From Chryseobacterium lactis (GTDB lineage: Bacteria; Bacteroidota; Bacteroidia; Flavobacteriales; Weeksellaceae): a stretch of DNA of 64,000 nucleotides. Every line of letters starts with the position of its first letter. Position 1 is the stretch's first letter. The DNA lies in contig NZ_CP033924.1 of the NCBI RefSeq assembly GCF_003815875.1, positions 1,426,001-1,490,000 of the forward strand, given 5' to 3'. The notes below the pieces were generated by a model. The model was not told the origin of the DNA, ran no database searches, and saw only the letters and a program-made list of their open reading frames with translations. A program made the translations under genes and the position numbers. This document shows positions 55,443 through 63,746 of this stretch, piece by piece.

Positions 55443-56024
55443 ATGAAAGAAGCTTATATTTTAGATCAGAATTTTGAAAACACCGATTTTGTACAATTCC
55501 CTTTAGAGGTGGGAGAGTACGAAAACTGCACATTTCGAAACTGTAATTTTGAATATTATAGTCTCTCAGGATTCAGCTTTGTGGATTGTGAGTTTATCGG
55601 TTGTAACCTCAGCATGGCAAAACTTGTTAAAACGGCTTTTCGAAATGTGGTTTTCAAAGAATGTAAAATGCTGGGTCTACAATTTAATGACGGTAATCCG
55701 TTTGGAATGTCTTTCAGATTTGAGGACTGCTCTCTGAATAATTCTGTCTTTTACCAAACTACAATCAAGAAAACAGTTTTTAAAAACTCTAAACTTATTG
55801 AAGTCGATTTTACAGATTGTGATTTATCAGGTTCAGTCTTGAGTGGTTGTGATTTGTCGGGAGCTGTCTTTGATAATACAGGCCTTGAAAAGGTGGATTT
55901 CAGAACCTCGGTTAACTATTCCATAGATCCGGCTTTAAATAGGCTTAAAAAGGCCAGGTTTTCCCTTTCCGAAGTCTATGGCCTCTTGTATAAATTGGAT
56001 ATTGATATAGAGAAAGATTCGTAA
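55443..56024 (+). CDS. Pentapeptide repeat protein (Qnr/McbG-like)
   Basis: The 193-residue protein consists largely of pentapeptide repeats (A(D/N)LXX type), seen as CTFRNCNFEYYSLSGFSFVDCEF and DFTDCDLSGSVLSGCDLSGAVF. The right-handed quadrilateral helix formed by such repeats mimics DNA in Qnr and MfpA proteins. The repeat pattern and length are near the Qnr group, but DNA gyrase protection here is only inference. It starts 91 bases after rodA on the same strand. A weak hairpin exists between, so co-transcription is uncertain. Confidence 0.82.
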   Translation: MKEAYILDQNFENTDFVQFPLEVGEYENCTFRNCNFEYYSLSGFSFVDCEFIGCNLSMAKLVKTAFRNVVFKECKMLGLQFNDGNPFGMSFRFEDCSLNNSVFYQTTIKKTVFKNSKLIEVDFTDCDLSGSVLSGCDLSGAVFDNTGLEKVDFRTSVNYSIDPALNRLKKARFSLSEVYGLLYKLDIDIEKDS

Positions 56025-56165
56025 AGGAAAAAAGACATTAGATTTGTCTAATAAGAAATATAAAATTCAATAGGAGTGGACTTTGGTTCGCTCTTTTTAT
56101 ATAAAGGTATTCTCCTTTGGCTTTAGCTGAAACCTACTGTAGCTGAATCGGGAAAAGGATGCCAA

Positions 56166-56192
56166 ATAAAAAAGCCATCAAAACTGATGGCT
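56166..56192 (-). terminator. Terminator of the NlpC/P60 gene
   Basis: AGCCATCA, a short loop and TGATGGCT, then TTTTTTATT on the minus strand, lie 29 bases past the stop. Confidence 0.85.
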
Positions 56193-56220
56193 TCATTATT
56201 TAAATCAATTATTTATAAAA

Positions 56221-56931
56221 TTAAAAATTTGCTGGTGTAGCTGGAGTAACTGCTGCTAAGTTATTGTAATTGTCTCCTTCTTCATTGATTACTCTTTTTG
56301 CGAATCTGTACTTAGGTCCCCAATAAGAATCATTTAATGAAGAGATCATTACTCCTTTTGATGTTGCTGCGTGAATAAATTTTACCTCACCTTCTTCAGT
56401 AACACTTTCTACAATACCTACGTGAGAAATTCTTCTTCCATGAGAAAAGAAAATCAAATCTCCTTTCTGTAGGTTTCCCTTTTCAATTCTTTCACCTTCC
56501 TGAGCCTGAGAAGCAGCTACTCTTGGTAAGCTAAGTCCCGCAGCAGCTCCGAATACAGAAAGAACGAAAGCTGAACAATCTATACCGTTTCTTGTAGTCC
56601 CTCCGTATCTGTAAGGAGTTCCCAGGTATGTTTCAGCTTCTGTAAGGATACCGTCAATCGTTTTATTATGTTTGATTGCTTTTGCAATCTCAGAATTCTT
56701 AATCGCTTTCTTAGCATTTGCTATAGATGCTGCTTTTTCAGCAAGGAAAGAGTCGATAAGTTTTTGCTTATCCATCTCCATTTTTTTGTTATCTATAGAG
56801 GCTAGTTTGGCATCTGTTTTGTATTCTTTTGTGTAAGTTGCTGGTTTTGAAACTACATAATTAGTAGCACACGATTGCAAAGATACTGTAGTAACTAAAG
56901 CAACTAAATAAAACAAAACTCTTTTCTTCAT
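56221..56931 (-). CDS. NlpC/P60 family lipoprotein endopeptidase
   Basis: NlpC/P60 enzymes cut peptide stems in peptidoglycan. The 236-residue product has a lipobox (VSLQSC, Cys21), a charged helical region (40-95) and the catalytic domain with Cys119 (GIDCSAF), His170 (RISHVGIV) and His187 (FIHAA), the usual triad. I start at 56931 because the signal peptide begins there; the frame is open to 56979. It is a single gene with its own terminator. Confidence 0.92.
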   Translation of the reverse strand: MKKRVLFYLVALVTTVSLQSCATNYVVSKPATYTKEYKTDAKLASIDNKKMEMDKQKLIDSFLAEKAASIANAKKAIKNSEIAKAIKHNKTIDGILTEAETYLGTPYRYGGTTRNGIDCSAFVLSVFGAAAGLSLPRVAASQAQEGERIEKGNLQKGDLIFFSHGRRISHVGIVESVTEEGEVKFIHAATSKGVMISSLNDSYWGPKYRFAKRVINEEGDNYNNLAAVTPATPANF

Positions 56932-56981
56932 ATATATTTGATTATCCGTGTTAAAAGGAATATTTATTTTCAAAAGCATTA

Positions 56982-56989
56982 CAAAAGTA
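56982..56989 (-). promoter_or_regulatory. -7 element of the NlpC/P60 gene
   Basis: TACTTTTG on the minus strand ends 50 bases before the ATG at 56931. No TTG is at the expected distance. It supports the shorter start. Confidence 0.35.
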
Positions 56990-57081
56990 GAGATTCCGAA
57001 TAAAAGACCCCTGATATGATTATTGTCAGGATCTTATTTTAACACTATTTAACATATTATTTACGTATGTTAAAGAAAAAT

Positions 57082-57122
57082 AAACCGCAACCGCCTATTT
57101 TTGGCAAGTGTGCGGTTTTTTT
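57082..57122. terminator. Orphan terminator-like hairpin
   Basis: AAACCGCA and TGCGGTTT arms enclose a loop with a further GCC/GGC pairing. Eight or more T follow on the plus strand and a T-rich tail follows on the minus strand. No plus-strand gene precedes it, and glnA already has a terminator, so the transcript it would stop is not known. Confidence 0.55.
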
Positions 57123-57380
57123 TATTAAGATTCTTTAACAAAATATATCGATTTTCTTCTATAAATCAGGTTTTGTAATTTAAAACTCTAATTTTCAAGG
57201 TTGTTAAAAAGACAAAAAATATATCTGAAAAATCCTGTATTAATGGGCTTTTCAGGCGTGTTTTAACAAGTGTCTCAAATAATATGTCTCTTTTCCGGAT
57301 AAAACAGGATGTGATAAAATCTTCCGATTGATAGAATTTAAAAATCTTAACAATAGGAATTCAGTATGTTTAGGTTTTAA

Positions 57381-57413
57381 AAATAAAAAATTCCCCGAAC
57401 AACCAGGGAATTT
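57381..57413 (-). terminator. Terminator of glnA
   Basis: On the minus strand AAATTCCC, a 10-base loop, GGGAATTT and then TTTATTTTT lie 26 bases past the glnA stop. Confidence 0.8.
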
Positions 57414-57438
57414 AAACTAATATGGAACTATACAGCTG

Positions 57439-59634
57439 TTATTTTGTAAACAACATTTCTCTGTATTTGGTCATCGGCCAAAGCTCATCGTCTACCATCA
57501 TTTCCAATGCATCAGAAGCATCTCTGATAGGATCAAATAATGGTTTTACTTTGTTGCAGTATTCTTCTGCCTGCTTTTGGCTGTTTGATATGTTTTTGGC
57601 TGATTCTCTTGCTTTGATAAGATCTTCAACGCCTAATTTAATTTTAGAAACATTCTCAGAAATATTGGTAATCAAACTCATCTGTTCTTTTGCCAACGGT
57701 TTGAATTCTTTATCTCCAAAGATTTCTTTAAGGCCTTTTACGTTTTCAATTAATCTGTTTTGATAATTTAAAGCAGAAGGGATAATGTGGTTTCTTGCGA
57801 TGTCACTTAAAACTCTTGCTTCAATATCAATAACCGTAGAATATTTTTCAAGTTTGATCTCGTTTCTTGCTTCAACTTCTCTGTGGTTAAAGATTCCCAT
57901 CTCTTCGTATAGATCAAGGAACTTTTTATCCATTTCCTGTTTAAGAGCTTCCGGAGTTGTTTTAAGATTGTTTAATCCTCTTTTTTTAGCTTCTTTAGCC
58001 CAGTCATCAGAATATCCGTCACCTTCAAACATAATGCTCTTGGATTGCTTGATGTACTCTCTAAGTATGTTGAAGATAGCTTCGTCTTTCTTCAATCCAC
58101 CTTCAATAAGGGTGTCTACTTCTTTTTTGAAGTCATTCAACTGCTTGGCAGCAATCGTGTTCATTACCGTCATAGACTCTGCACAGTTTGCAGAAGAACC
58201 AACCGCTCTGATTTCAAATTTATTTCCTGTAAACGCAAATGGAGAAGTTCTGTTTCTATCAGTATTGTCTAATAAAATTTCAGGAATTTTTCCAACTACA
58301 TTTAGTTTTAATTCTGTTTTTTCTTCTGGAGAAAGTTTTCCGTTGGTTACCTTTTCAAGCTCTTCTAAAACACTAAACAACTGACTTCCGATAAATACAG
58401 AAATGATTGCCGGTGGTGCTTCGTTAGCTCCAAGTCTGTGGTCGTTGCTTGCAGAAGCAATACTTGCTCTTAAAAGGTCTGCGTATTCGTGAACAGCTTT
58501 AATGGTATTAACAAAGAATGTTAAGAACTGTAAGTTTTTCTTTGGATTTTTTCCAGGGCTTAATAAGTTTTCCCCTGTATCAGTAGCTAAAGACCAGTTG
58601 TTGTGCTTTCCACTTCCGTTTACTCCTGCAAATGGTTTTTCATGGAATAAAATATGGAAATGGTGTTTGTGCGCAACTCTTGCCATGATATCCATCAATA
58701 AAGAGTTGTGATCCACTGCCACGTTTACTTCTTCAAACATCGGTGCCAGCTCGAATTGATTTGGAGCTACTTCATTATGTCTTGTAGTTGCAGGAATTCC
58801 CAATTTCATACATTCAATTTCCAACTCTTTCATGAAGTTCATGACTCTTGTAGGAATAGAACCAAAATAGTGGTCATCCAGCTGTTGTCCTTTTGCCGGA
58901 GAGTGTCCCAATAACGTTTTACCCGTTAATACTAGATCCGGACGTGATTGAAACAATGCTGAATCAACCAGGAAGTATTCTTGCTCCCAACCTAAAGTAG
59001 GAGTTACCTTTGTTACGTTCTTATCAAAATACTGCATTACACTTGTTGCAGCTTCGTCTACCGCGTTCAAAGCTCTTAAAAGAGGTGCTTTGTAATCTAA
59101 CGTTTCTCCTGTGTAAGAAATGAAGATCGAAGGAATACATAATGTAGTTCCCATAATGAAAGCCGGGGATGTAGGATCCCAAGCCGTATATCCTCTTGCT
59201 TCAAAAGTATTTCGGATTCCTCCGTTCGGGAAAGAAGATGCATCAGGCTCCTGCTGGATCAGCATGTTTCCACTGAATCTTTCAATTGCTCTACCTCCTT
59301 CAATTGGTGTAAAGAAAGAATCGTGCTTTTCTGCAGTCGTTCCTGTTAAAGGCTGGAACCAGTGAGTGTAGTGAGTTACTCCTTTGCTCATTGCCCAGTC
59401 TTTCATAGCTACAGCTACCTGGTCTGCAATGTGTCTTTGGATTTTAGTTCCTTTTTTAATGGCATCCATGATAGAACCGAATGCTTCCTTTGTTAAATAT
59501 TCTCTCATCGTTTCCTCTGAGAAAACATTTGTACAGAATAGTTCTGATAATTTTGCAGGGACTTCAACAGAGTTGTCTCTTCTAAAATCCTTAAATGGTA
59601 GGGTTTCTAATGCTTTGAATCTTAAGGTTGACAT
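57439..59634 (-). CDS. glnA: Glutamine synthetase type III
   Basis: The enzyme makes glutamine from glutamate, ammonium and ATP. At 731 residues it is the large type III (GSIII) form common in Bacteroidota. Conserved blocks are FTPIEGGRAIERFSG, the WEQEYFLVD metal site, NEVAPNQFELAP, GVNGSGKHNNWSLATDTG and SNDHRLGANEAPPAI. Length is normal for GSIII. It is a single gene with its own terminator. Confidence 0.96.
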   Translation of the reverse strand: MSTLRFKALETLPFKDFRRDNSVEVPAKLSELFCTNVFSEETMREYLTKEAFGSIMDAIKKGTKIQRHIADQVAVAMKDWAMSKGVTHYTHWFQPLTGTTAEKHDSFFTPIEGGRAIERFSGNMLIQQEPDASSFPNGGIRNTFEARGYTAWDPTSPAFIMGTTLCIPSIFISYTGETLDYKAPLLRALNAVDEAATSVMQYFDKNVTKVTPTLGWEQEYFLVDSALFQSRPDLVLTGKTLLGHSPAKGQQLDDHYFGSIPTRVMNFMKELEIECMKLGIPATTRHNEVAPNQFELAPMFEEVNVAVDHNSLLMDIMARVAHKHHFHILFHEKPFAGVNGSGKHNNWSLATDTGENLLSPGKNPKKNLQFLTFFVNTIKAVHEYADLLRASIASASNDHRLGANEAPPAIISVFIGSQLFSVLEELEKVTNGKLSPEEKTELKLNVVGKIPEILLDNTDRNRTSPFAFTGNKFEIRAVGSSANCAESMTVMNTIAAKQLNDFKKEVDTLIEGGLKKDEAIFNILREYIKQSKSIMFEGDGYSDDWAKEAKKRGLNNLKTTPEALKQEMDKKFLDLYEEMGIFNHREVEARNEIKLEKYSTVIDIEARVLSDIARNHIIPSALNYQNRLIENVKGLKEIFGDKEFKPLAKEQMSLITNISENVSKIKLGVEDLIKARESAKNISNSQKQAEEYCNKVKPLFDPIRDASDALEMMVDDELWPMTKYREMLFTK

Positions 59635-59656
59635 AATTGGGTTAATTTTGATAGGG

Positions 59657-59664
59657 CAAATTTA
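59657..59664 (-). promoter_or_regulatory. -7 element of glnA
   Basis: TAAATTTG on the minus strand ends 22 bases before the ATG at 59634. A matching TTG is missing. Confidence 0.4.
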
Positions 59665-59915
59665 CAAAAAAAATGAATCGAAATCATTTTGACCCCATTT
59701 TTTTTAGGGGTGTTTTGAAAATTTATATTATTTAAACAATTGTTTGGTGTTTTTTTAACAGGGTGTTTTGTGATTTATATTTAATTATTGAATGTTCGAT
59801 GCCTGTTTTGTAGGGGTAAGAGCTCGTAAATACATTTTAGATTATACATCATACCATCCTATGCGATTAAGCCACTTATTAAAAGATAGTTAAAATAAAA
59901 TGGGCAAAGATTTCG

Positions 59916-59923
59916 TATATTTG
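59916..59923 (+). promoter_or_regulatory. -7 element of the DUF6909-type gene
   Basis: TATATTTG ends 15 bases before the ATG at 59939. It lies inside the longer open frame from 59900 and argues for the shorter start. Confidence 0.4.
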
Positions 59924-59938
59924 TGTGAAATTTATTTT

Positions 59939-61630
59939 ATGACAAATTCTAGAGCAAGAGAAACCACAGAGGCTATTGAAAGACTATATATCTCTATGAG
60001 ACATTTATTTTATAGAGGATTTTTCAAGCCAGGGGGTGTTTCAGGAGAAAGTATCAGAAGTTTGTTAAAAACCATCAATCCGGAAATTTATGGCACCATG
60101 AATATTCCAAACAAATTGGAGCTTGACGGCTTGATGTATGTTTTAGACAGACTTCCGGAAGGGATTGAGGAGTGTGCTTTTATTCATCTTACATCAGATG
60201 AGGGTTTTGATAAAGGAAGTTTCGAACCTATTGTTCCTAAGAAAAGAAGAAGAAACTGTTATAGAATAGACGAACACCAGATGAATATTGAGGTTCTTTT
60301 GGGCCGTTCCGAGATTTATGACATTCTTACCCACTTAACATTCCTATTTATAGAGGCTGATAAAATCCGTAACCTGGCTTTCATTCAGGATGAAAACTGG
60401 AAGCCGACGCGCGCCTTTAAAATTATTGAAGAGGTCGTGAAAGGAGAGAAGAAATTCAGCAGAAAAGAAAAAGAGGTGGCTCTTATCCATCTTTCGTCTT
60501 TAATAGGAAGATCTTTTGATGAAACGTTGAGAGCTTACAATACTTTTGGAGATGATCACAATCCTGACCGTTTATTTAAAATCATCTACAACTTAGGAAA
60601 AGTAAGTCTTGAAGATGCAAAAGGAGCAAGAGAGAGAGAAATTCATTTCAGTGCTATATTAAAGGAAAGAGTAGGACATCATTATTTTGGAGAAAAATGG
60701 GCGAATAAAGTAAAAGAAGTTTTATTTGATAATAATCTTCATATGCGTCCTTTACATGTTATTTCTGCCAATATGCATTCCGTGAAAAATATGCTGTATG
60801 CCAATAATGCTCTTAAAAAGAAACAACAGAACGAGGTCGACTATAAATTGTATGAAGAAATTTCTAACAAAAAAGAACTTCGTGACAAGGTATTAAAGTA
60901 TGCCATGGATGAAGGAATGATCCATATTGCTGACAAAAGCGGAAGTAATATTGATGTTCAGATCATCGATCTTAGCAAAACAGATTTGAAAAATACACCG
61001 TTTGCAGACTGCAAATTCTCCGGAGATGATGTGGTGCTGGTATTTGATTATGCTTTTGGTGAACAAGCCTTTGAGGTGATGGACGAGTTATTAAGACCGT
61101 TCGAGCATAAGGGAGAAATATATATGATGAAAGTGAAATCTGTTTCCATTATGGGTAAAGCAGGAATCCTTACAGGAGAAAAAGGAGATATTATGATCCC
61201 TACTTCTCATATCTTTGAAGGAACTGCAGATAACTATCCGTTTGAAAATGCATTGAAGCTAGACGATTTCGTAGATGATGAACTAAAAGCTTTTGAAGGA
61301 CCAATGATTACAGTTCTGGGAACTTCATTACAGAACAGAGATATTTTGTCTTATTTTATGAATACTTCATGGAAGGCCATCGGTCTTGAAATGGAAGGAG
61401 CTCATTATCAGAAAGCAATTCAGGTTGCTTCTAAAATCAGACACCATATTTCACCGGACTTGTTTGTTATGTATGCTTATTATGCTTCAGATAATCCTTT
61501 GGAAACCGGAAGTACATTGTCTTCAGGAGGTCTGGGTCTTACAGGAGTAAAACCTACTTATCTGATTACATTAAGAATCCTTGAAAAGATCCTGAGAAGC
61601 AGCAAGAAAGAAGCTTCTGCTAAAAAATAA
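59939..61630 (+). CDS. DUF6909-type protein with nucleosidase-like C-terminal half
   Basis: The 563-residue protein resembles DUF6909 proteins of Flavobacteriia, from memory; no function is known to me. The N-terminal half is helical with a Lys/Arg-rich KKRRRN patch at about 102. The C-terminal half shows three motifs with nucleoside phosphorylase/nucleosidase character: MGKAGILTGEKGDIMIPT at 405-422, LEMEGAHY at 483-490 and ASDNP at 516-520. The Glu-Met-Glu and Ser-Asp pairs match positions where MTA/AMP nucleosidases hold the substrate ribose and base. I start at 59939, since the extension to 59900 overlaps the promoter. Confidence 0.75.
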   Translation: MTNSRARETTEAIERLYISMRHLFYRGFFKPGGVSGESIRSLLKTINPEIYGTMNIPNKLELDGLMYVLDRLPEGIEECAFIHLTSDEGFDKGSFEPIVPKKRRRNCYRIDEHQMNIEVLLGRSEIYDILTHLTFLFIEADKIRNLAFIQDENWKPTRAFKIIEEVVKGEKKFSRKEKEVALIHLSSLIGRSFDETLRAYNTFGDDHNPDRLFKIIYNLGKVSLEDAKGAREREIHFSAILKERVGHHYFGEKWANKVKEVLFDNNLHMRPLHVISANMHSVKNMLYANNALKKKQQNEVDYKLYEEISNKKELRDKVLKYAMDEGMIHIADKSGSNIDVQIIDLSKTDLKNTPFADCKFSGDDVVLVFDYAFGEQAFEVMDELLRPFEHKGEIYMMKVKSVSIMGKAGILTGEKGDIMIPTSHIFEGTADNYPFENALKLDDFVDDELKAFEGPMITVLGTSLQNRDILSYFMNTSWKAIGLEMEGAHYQKAIQVASKIRHHISPDLFVMYAYYASDNPLETGSTLSSGGLGLTGVKPTYLITLRILEKILRSSKKEASAKK

Positions 61631-61655
61631 TTGTACTGTAATAGTATACGATCAG

Positions 61656-61686
61656 CCTCAGGTGTTTTGCACTTGAGGTTTTTTTT
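61656..61686 (+). terminator. Terminator of the DUF6909-type gene
   Basis: CCTCAGGTG and CACTTGAGG arms (one G-U pair) are followed by eight T. The palindromic repeat begins two bases later. Confidence 0.8.
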
Positions 61687-61687
61687 G

Positions 61688-61720
61688 AGCCTTGTCAAGG
61701 TTTATAACCTTGACAAGGCT
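61688..61720. repeat. Intergenic palindromic repeat, copy 3
   Basis: 15-base arms AGCCTTGTCAAGGTT and its complement flank a 3-base centre. It matches the copy at 45143-45175 except at the centre, and shares the core with 97-123. It directly follows a complete terminator. Confidence 0.85.
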
Positions 61721-61804
61721 TTTAGTAGAAAGAAACCCTTAAATAACTCCACATTTTAGGGTGTTGTTTAAATTACCTACCTTTAGAAAAAAATAAAATT
61801 TTAA

Positions 61805-63643
61805 ATGAGAAAATCGGCTGCAATCATTTTTGCGTTTATCATTTCACAATTTCAGGCTCAGCAAGGAGCTTATTATCAGCAGGCTGCAAAGTACAAGATG
61901 GATATTGATGTCAATGCTGAAAAATTTACCTACCAGGGAAAGCAAACTTTAGAATACACGAATAACTCACCCGATGAGTTGAATGTAGTGTATTTCCATT
62001 TATATTGGAATGCTTTTAAACCCAATTCCATGATGGACCAGAGAGTGGCTTCTCAGGGCAAAAATGGTGACGGAAGGTTGCAAAAAGATGGAATCTCAAG
62101 ATTAGCTTCTATTCCGAAAGATCAGGAAGGAGCTCAAAATATTCACTGGATTAAGCAGAATGGCAAAGACCTGAAATTTGAAGTTCAGGAAACCATTATG
62201 AAAGTATATCTGGCTGAACCTATCAAGCCCAATTCAACGACGACTTTTACTATGGACTGGGATGCTGTTATTCCTGAACAGATCAGAAGAAGTGGAAGAA
62301 ACAACAGGGAAGGAGTGGATATGACGATGACTCAGTGGTACCCGAAAATCGCAGAATATGATTATGATGGCTGGGCAACCTTTGATTATCTGGGAAGAGA
62401 ATTTCACGCACCGTTTTCAGATTTTGATGTTACTATTAAAATCAACAAAGATTATGTAGTAGGAGCTGGGGGAATTCTTGAAAATCCAACCGAAGTAAAA
62501 GGATATGACACTGCAGCGAAGATCAAAGCAGAAAAAGATAAAAAAGTAACCTGGAAATGGACGGCAAAGAACATTCTGGATTTTGCATGGAGTGCAGACA
62601 GAGATTATTCTGTTGAAAGCTTTAATGTTCCGGAAGGACCAAAAGTATACCTTGTCTATCAGAAAAACGACAAGACAAAAGCTTGGGGTGAAGCACAATC
62701 TTATATCACGAAATATTTCCAGATTATGAACTCTCATTTCGGTAAATATGTTTACCCGACGTATGCATTTATTCAAGGTGGAGATGGTGGAATGGAATAC
62801 GGAATGTGTACCATGATTCTTGGAGAAGCTAAGGATATTAAAGGATTAATGGGCTTAATGGCTCATGAAGGATCTCATTCATGGTATCAGCAGATGCTGG
62901 CAACAAACGAATCCGTTCGTCCGTGGATGGATGAAGGTTTTACAAGCTATGCTGAAGGATTTACCATGTATCAGTTATTCCCAGAAGATCTTCCAAACCC
63001 ATTTGCTAAAACACTGGAAGGTTACAGAAACTTTGTTAAAAAAGGAATTGAAGAACCTGCCGTTTGGTTAGGAGATCATCATGATAACGGAACTGCATAT
63101 ACGTATGCTTCCTATGTGAAAGGAGAGTTGTATCTGGTACAACTTGGATATATTATGGGTGAGCAGAATCTTGCTGAAACATTAAAGCAATATTATGATC
63201 AGTGGAGTATGAAACATCCTTCAGACAGAGATTTCCTTCATATTGCTCAGAAAGTTTCCGGAATGGATTTGAAGTGGTTCCACAATTACTGGATCAATAC
63301 TACCAAAACCATTGACTACGGAATTAAAGACGTGAAATATGATGCAAAATCCACTACGATTACTTTGGTCAATAACGGACAGGTTCCTATGCCGATTGAT
63401 TTCAGTGTAATGACCACAGATAAAAAAGTAGTGACTTACCAGATCCCTCTGAATATGACTCATACATGGAAGCAAAAGGATATGTATGGTGATTTTAAAA
63501 CAATGCTATACTGGCCGTGGACACAGAAAGAATATACCATAACGGTTCCTTATACAAAATCTCAATTGTCAGTTCTGGGAATTGATTTCAGCCAGAGAAT
63601 CGCAGATGTAAATATGGCTGATAACTTTGTAGAAGTAAAATAA
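61805..63643 (+). CDS. M1 family metallopeptidase
   Basis: The 612-residue protein has a signal peptide (1-18, cut after FQA) and an aminopeptidase-like M1 domain. The zinc site is HEGSH at 354-358 with the third ligand Glu377 in MDEGFTSYAEG, spaced 18 residues after the second histidine as in the family. The GAMEN-type substrate motif reads GGMEYG, with Tyr in place of Asn. A C-terminal beta-rich domain (about 515-612) follows. It is secreted or periplasmic. It is a single gene with its own terminator. Confidence 0.93.
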   Translation: MRKSAAIIFAFIISQFQAQQGAYYQQAAKYKMDIDVNAEKFTYQGKQTLEYTNNSPDELNVVYFHLYWNAFKPNSMMDQRVASQGKNGDGRLQKDGISRLASIPKDQEGAQNIHWIKQNGKDLKFEVQETIMKVYLAEPIKPNSTTTFTMDWDAVIPEQIRRSGRNNREGVDMTMTQWYPKIAEYDYDGWATFDYLGREFHAPFSDFDVTIKINKDYVVGAGGILENPTEVKGYDTAAKIKAEKDKKVTWKWTAKNILDFAWSADRDYSVESFNVPEGPKVYLVYQKNDKTKAWGEAQSYITKYFQIMNSHFGKYVYPTYAFIQGGDGGMEYGMCTMILGEAKDIKGLMGLMAHEGSHSWYQQMLATNESVRPWMDEGFTSYAEGFTMYQLFPEDLPNPFAKTLEGYRNFVKKGIEEPAVWLGDHHDNGTAYTYASYVKGELYLVQLGYIMGEQNLAETLKQYYDQWSMKHPSDRDFLHIAQKVSGMDLKWFHNYWINTTKTIDYGIKDVKYDAKSTTITLVNNGQVPMPIDFSVMTTDKKVVTYQIPLNMTHTWKQKDMYGDFKTMLYWPWTQKEYTITVPYTKSQLSVLGIDFSQRIADVNMADNFVEVK

Positions 63644-63661
63644 AAAGAGATCAACATAGAG

Positions 63662-63700
63662 ATAAAAGGAGTATTTGAAAGTACTCCTTTTATTTTTTTA
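63662..63700 (+). terminator. Terminator of the M1 metallopeptidase gene
   Basis: A perfect 12-bp stem ATAAAAGGAGTA with its complement and an 8-base loop is followed by a T-run, 18 bases past the stop. Confidence 0.85.
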
Positions 63701-63708
63701 TAAATTTG
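63675..63708 (+). promoter_or_regulatory. Predicted coaX promoter overlapping the upstream terminator
   Basis: TTG (63675-63677), a 23-base spacer and TAAATTTG (63701-63708) fit the consensus at its longest spacing. The -33 half sits in the terminator loop. The ATG is 38 bases after the box. Confidence 0.4.
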
Positions 63709-63746
63709 GGAGGAAAATTTTTCAACCATAGCCTGTTAAAATATAA

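Larger units (their letters stand above)
56932..57438. other. Intergenic region between glnA and the NlpC/P60 gene
   Basis: No gene is recognised in 507 AT-rich bases. It holds a -7 element of the NlpC/P60 gene (56982-56989), an imperfect hairpin near 57005-57038, a strong orphan hairpin at 57082-57122, and the glnA terminator (57381-57413). The orphan hairpin would fit the 3' end of an unannotated small RNA. Confidence 0.5.
59635..59938. other. Divergent intergenic region, glnA and DUF6909-type gene
   Basis: No gene is recognised in this 304-base stretch. It contains -7 elements for both genes and a perfect 12-bp AT-rich palindrome AAACAATTGTTT at 59734-59745, which could be chance. Confidence 0.45.

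Noticed and set aside
57785-58384. A 199-codon open frame on the plus strand
   Set aside because: It is antisense to glnA, whose conserved blocks are unmistakable.
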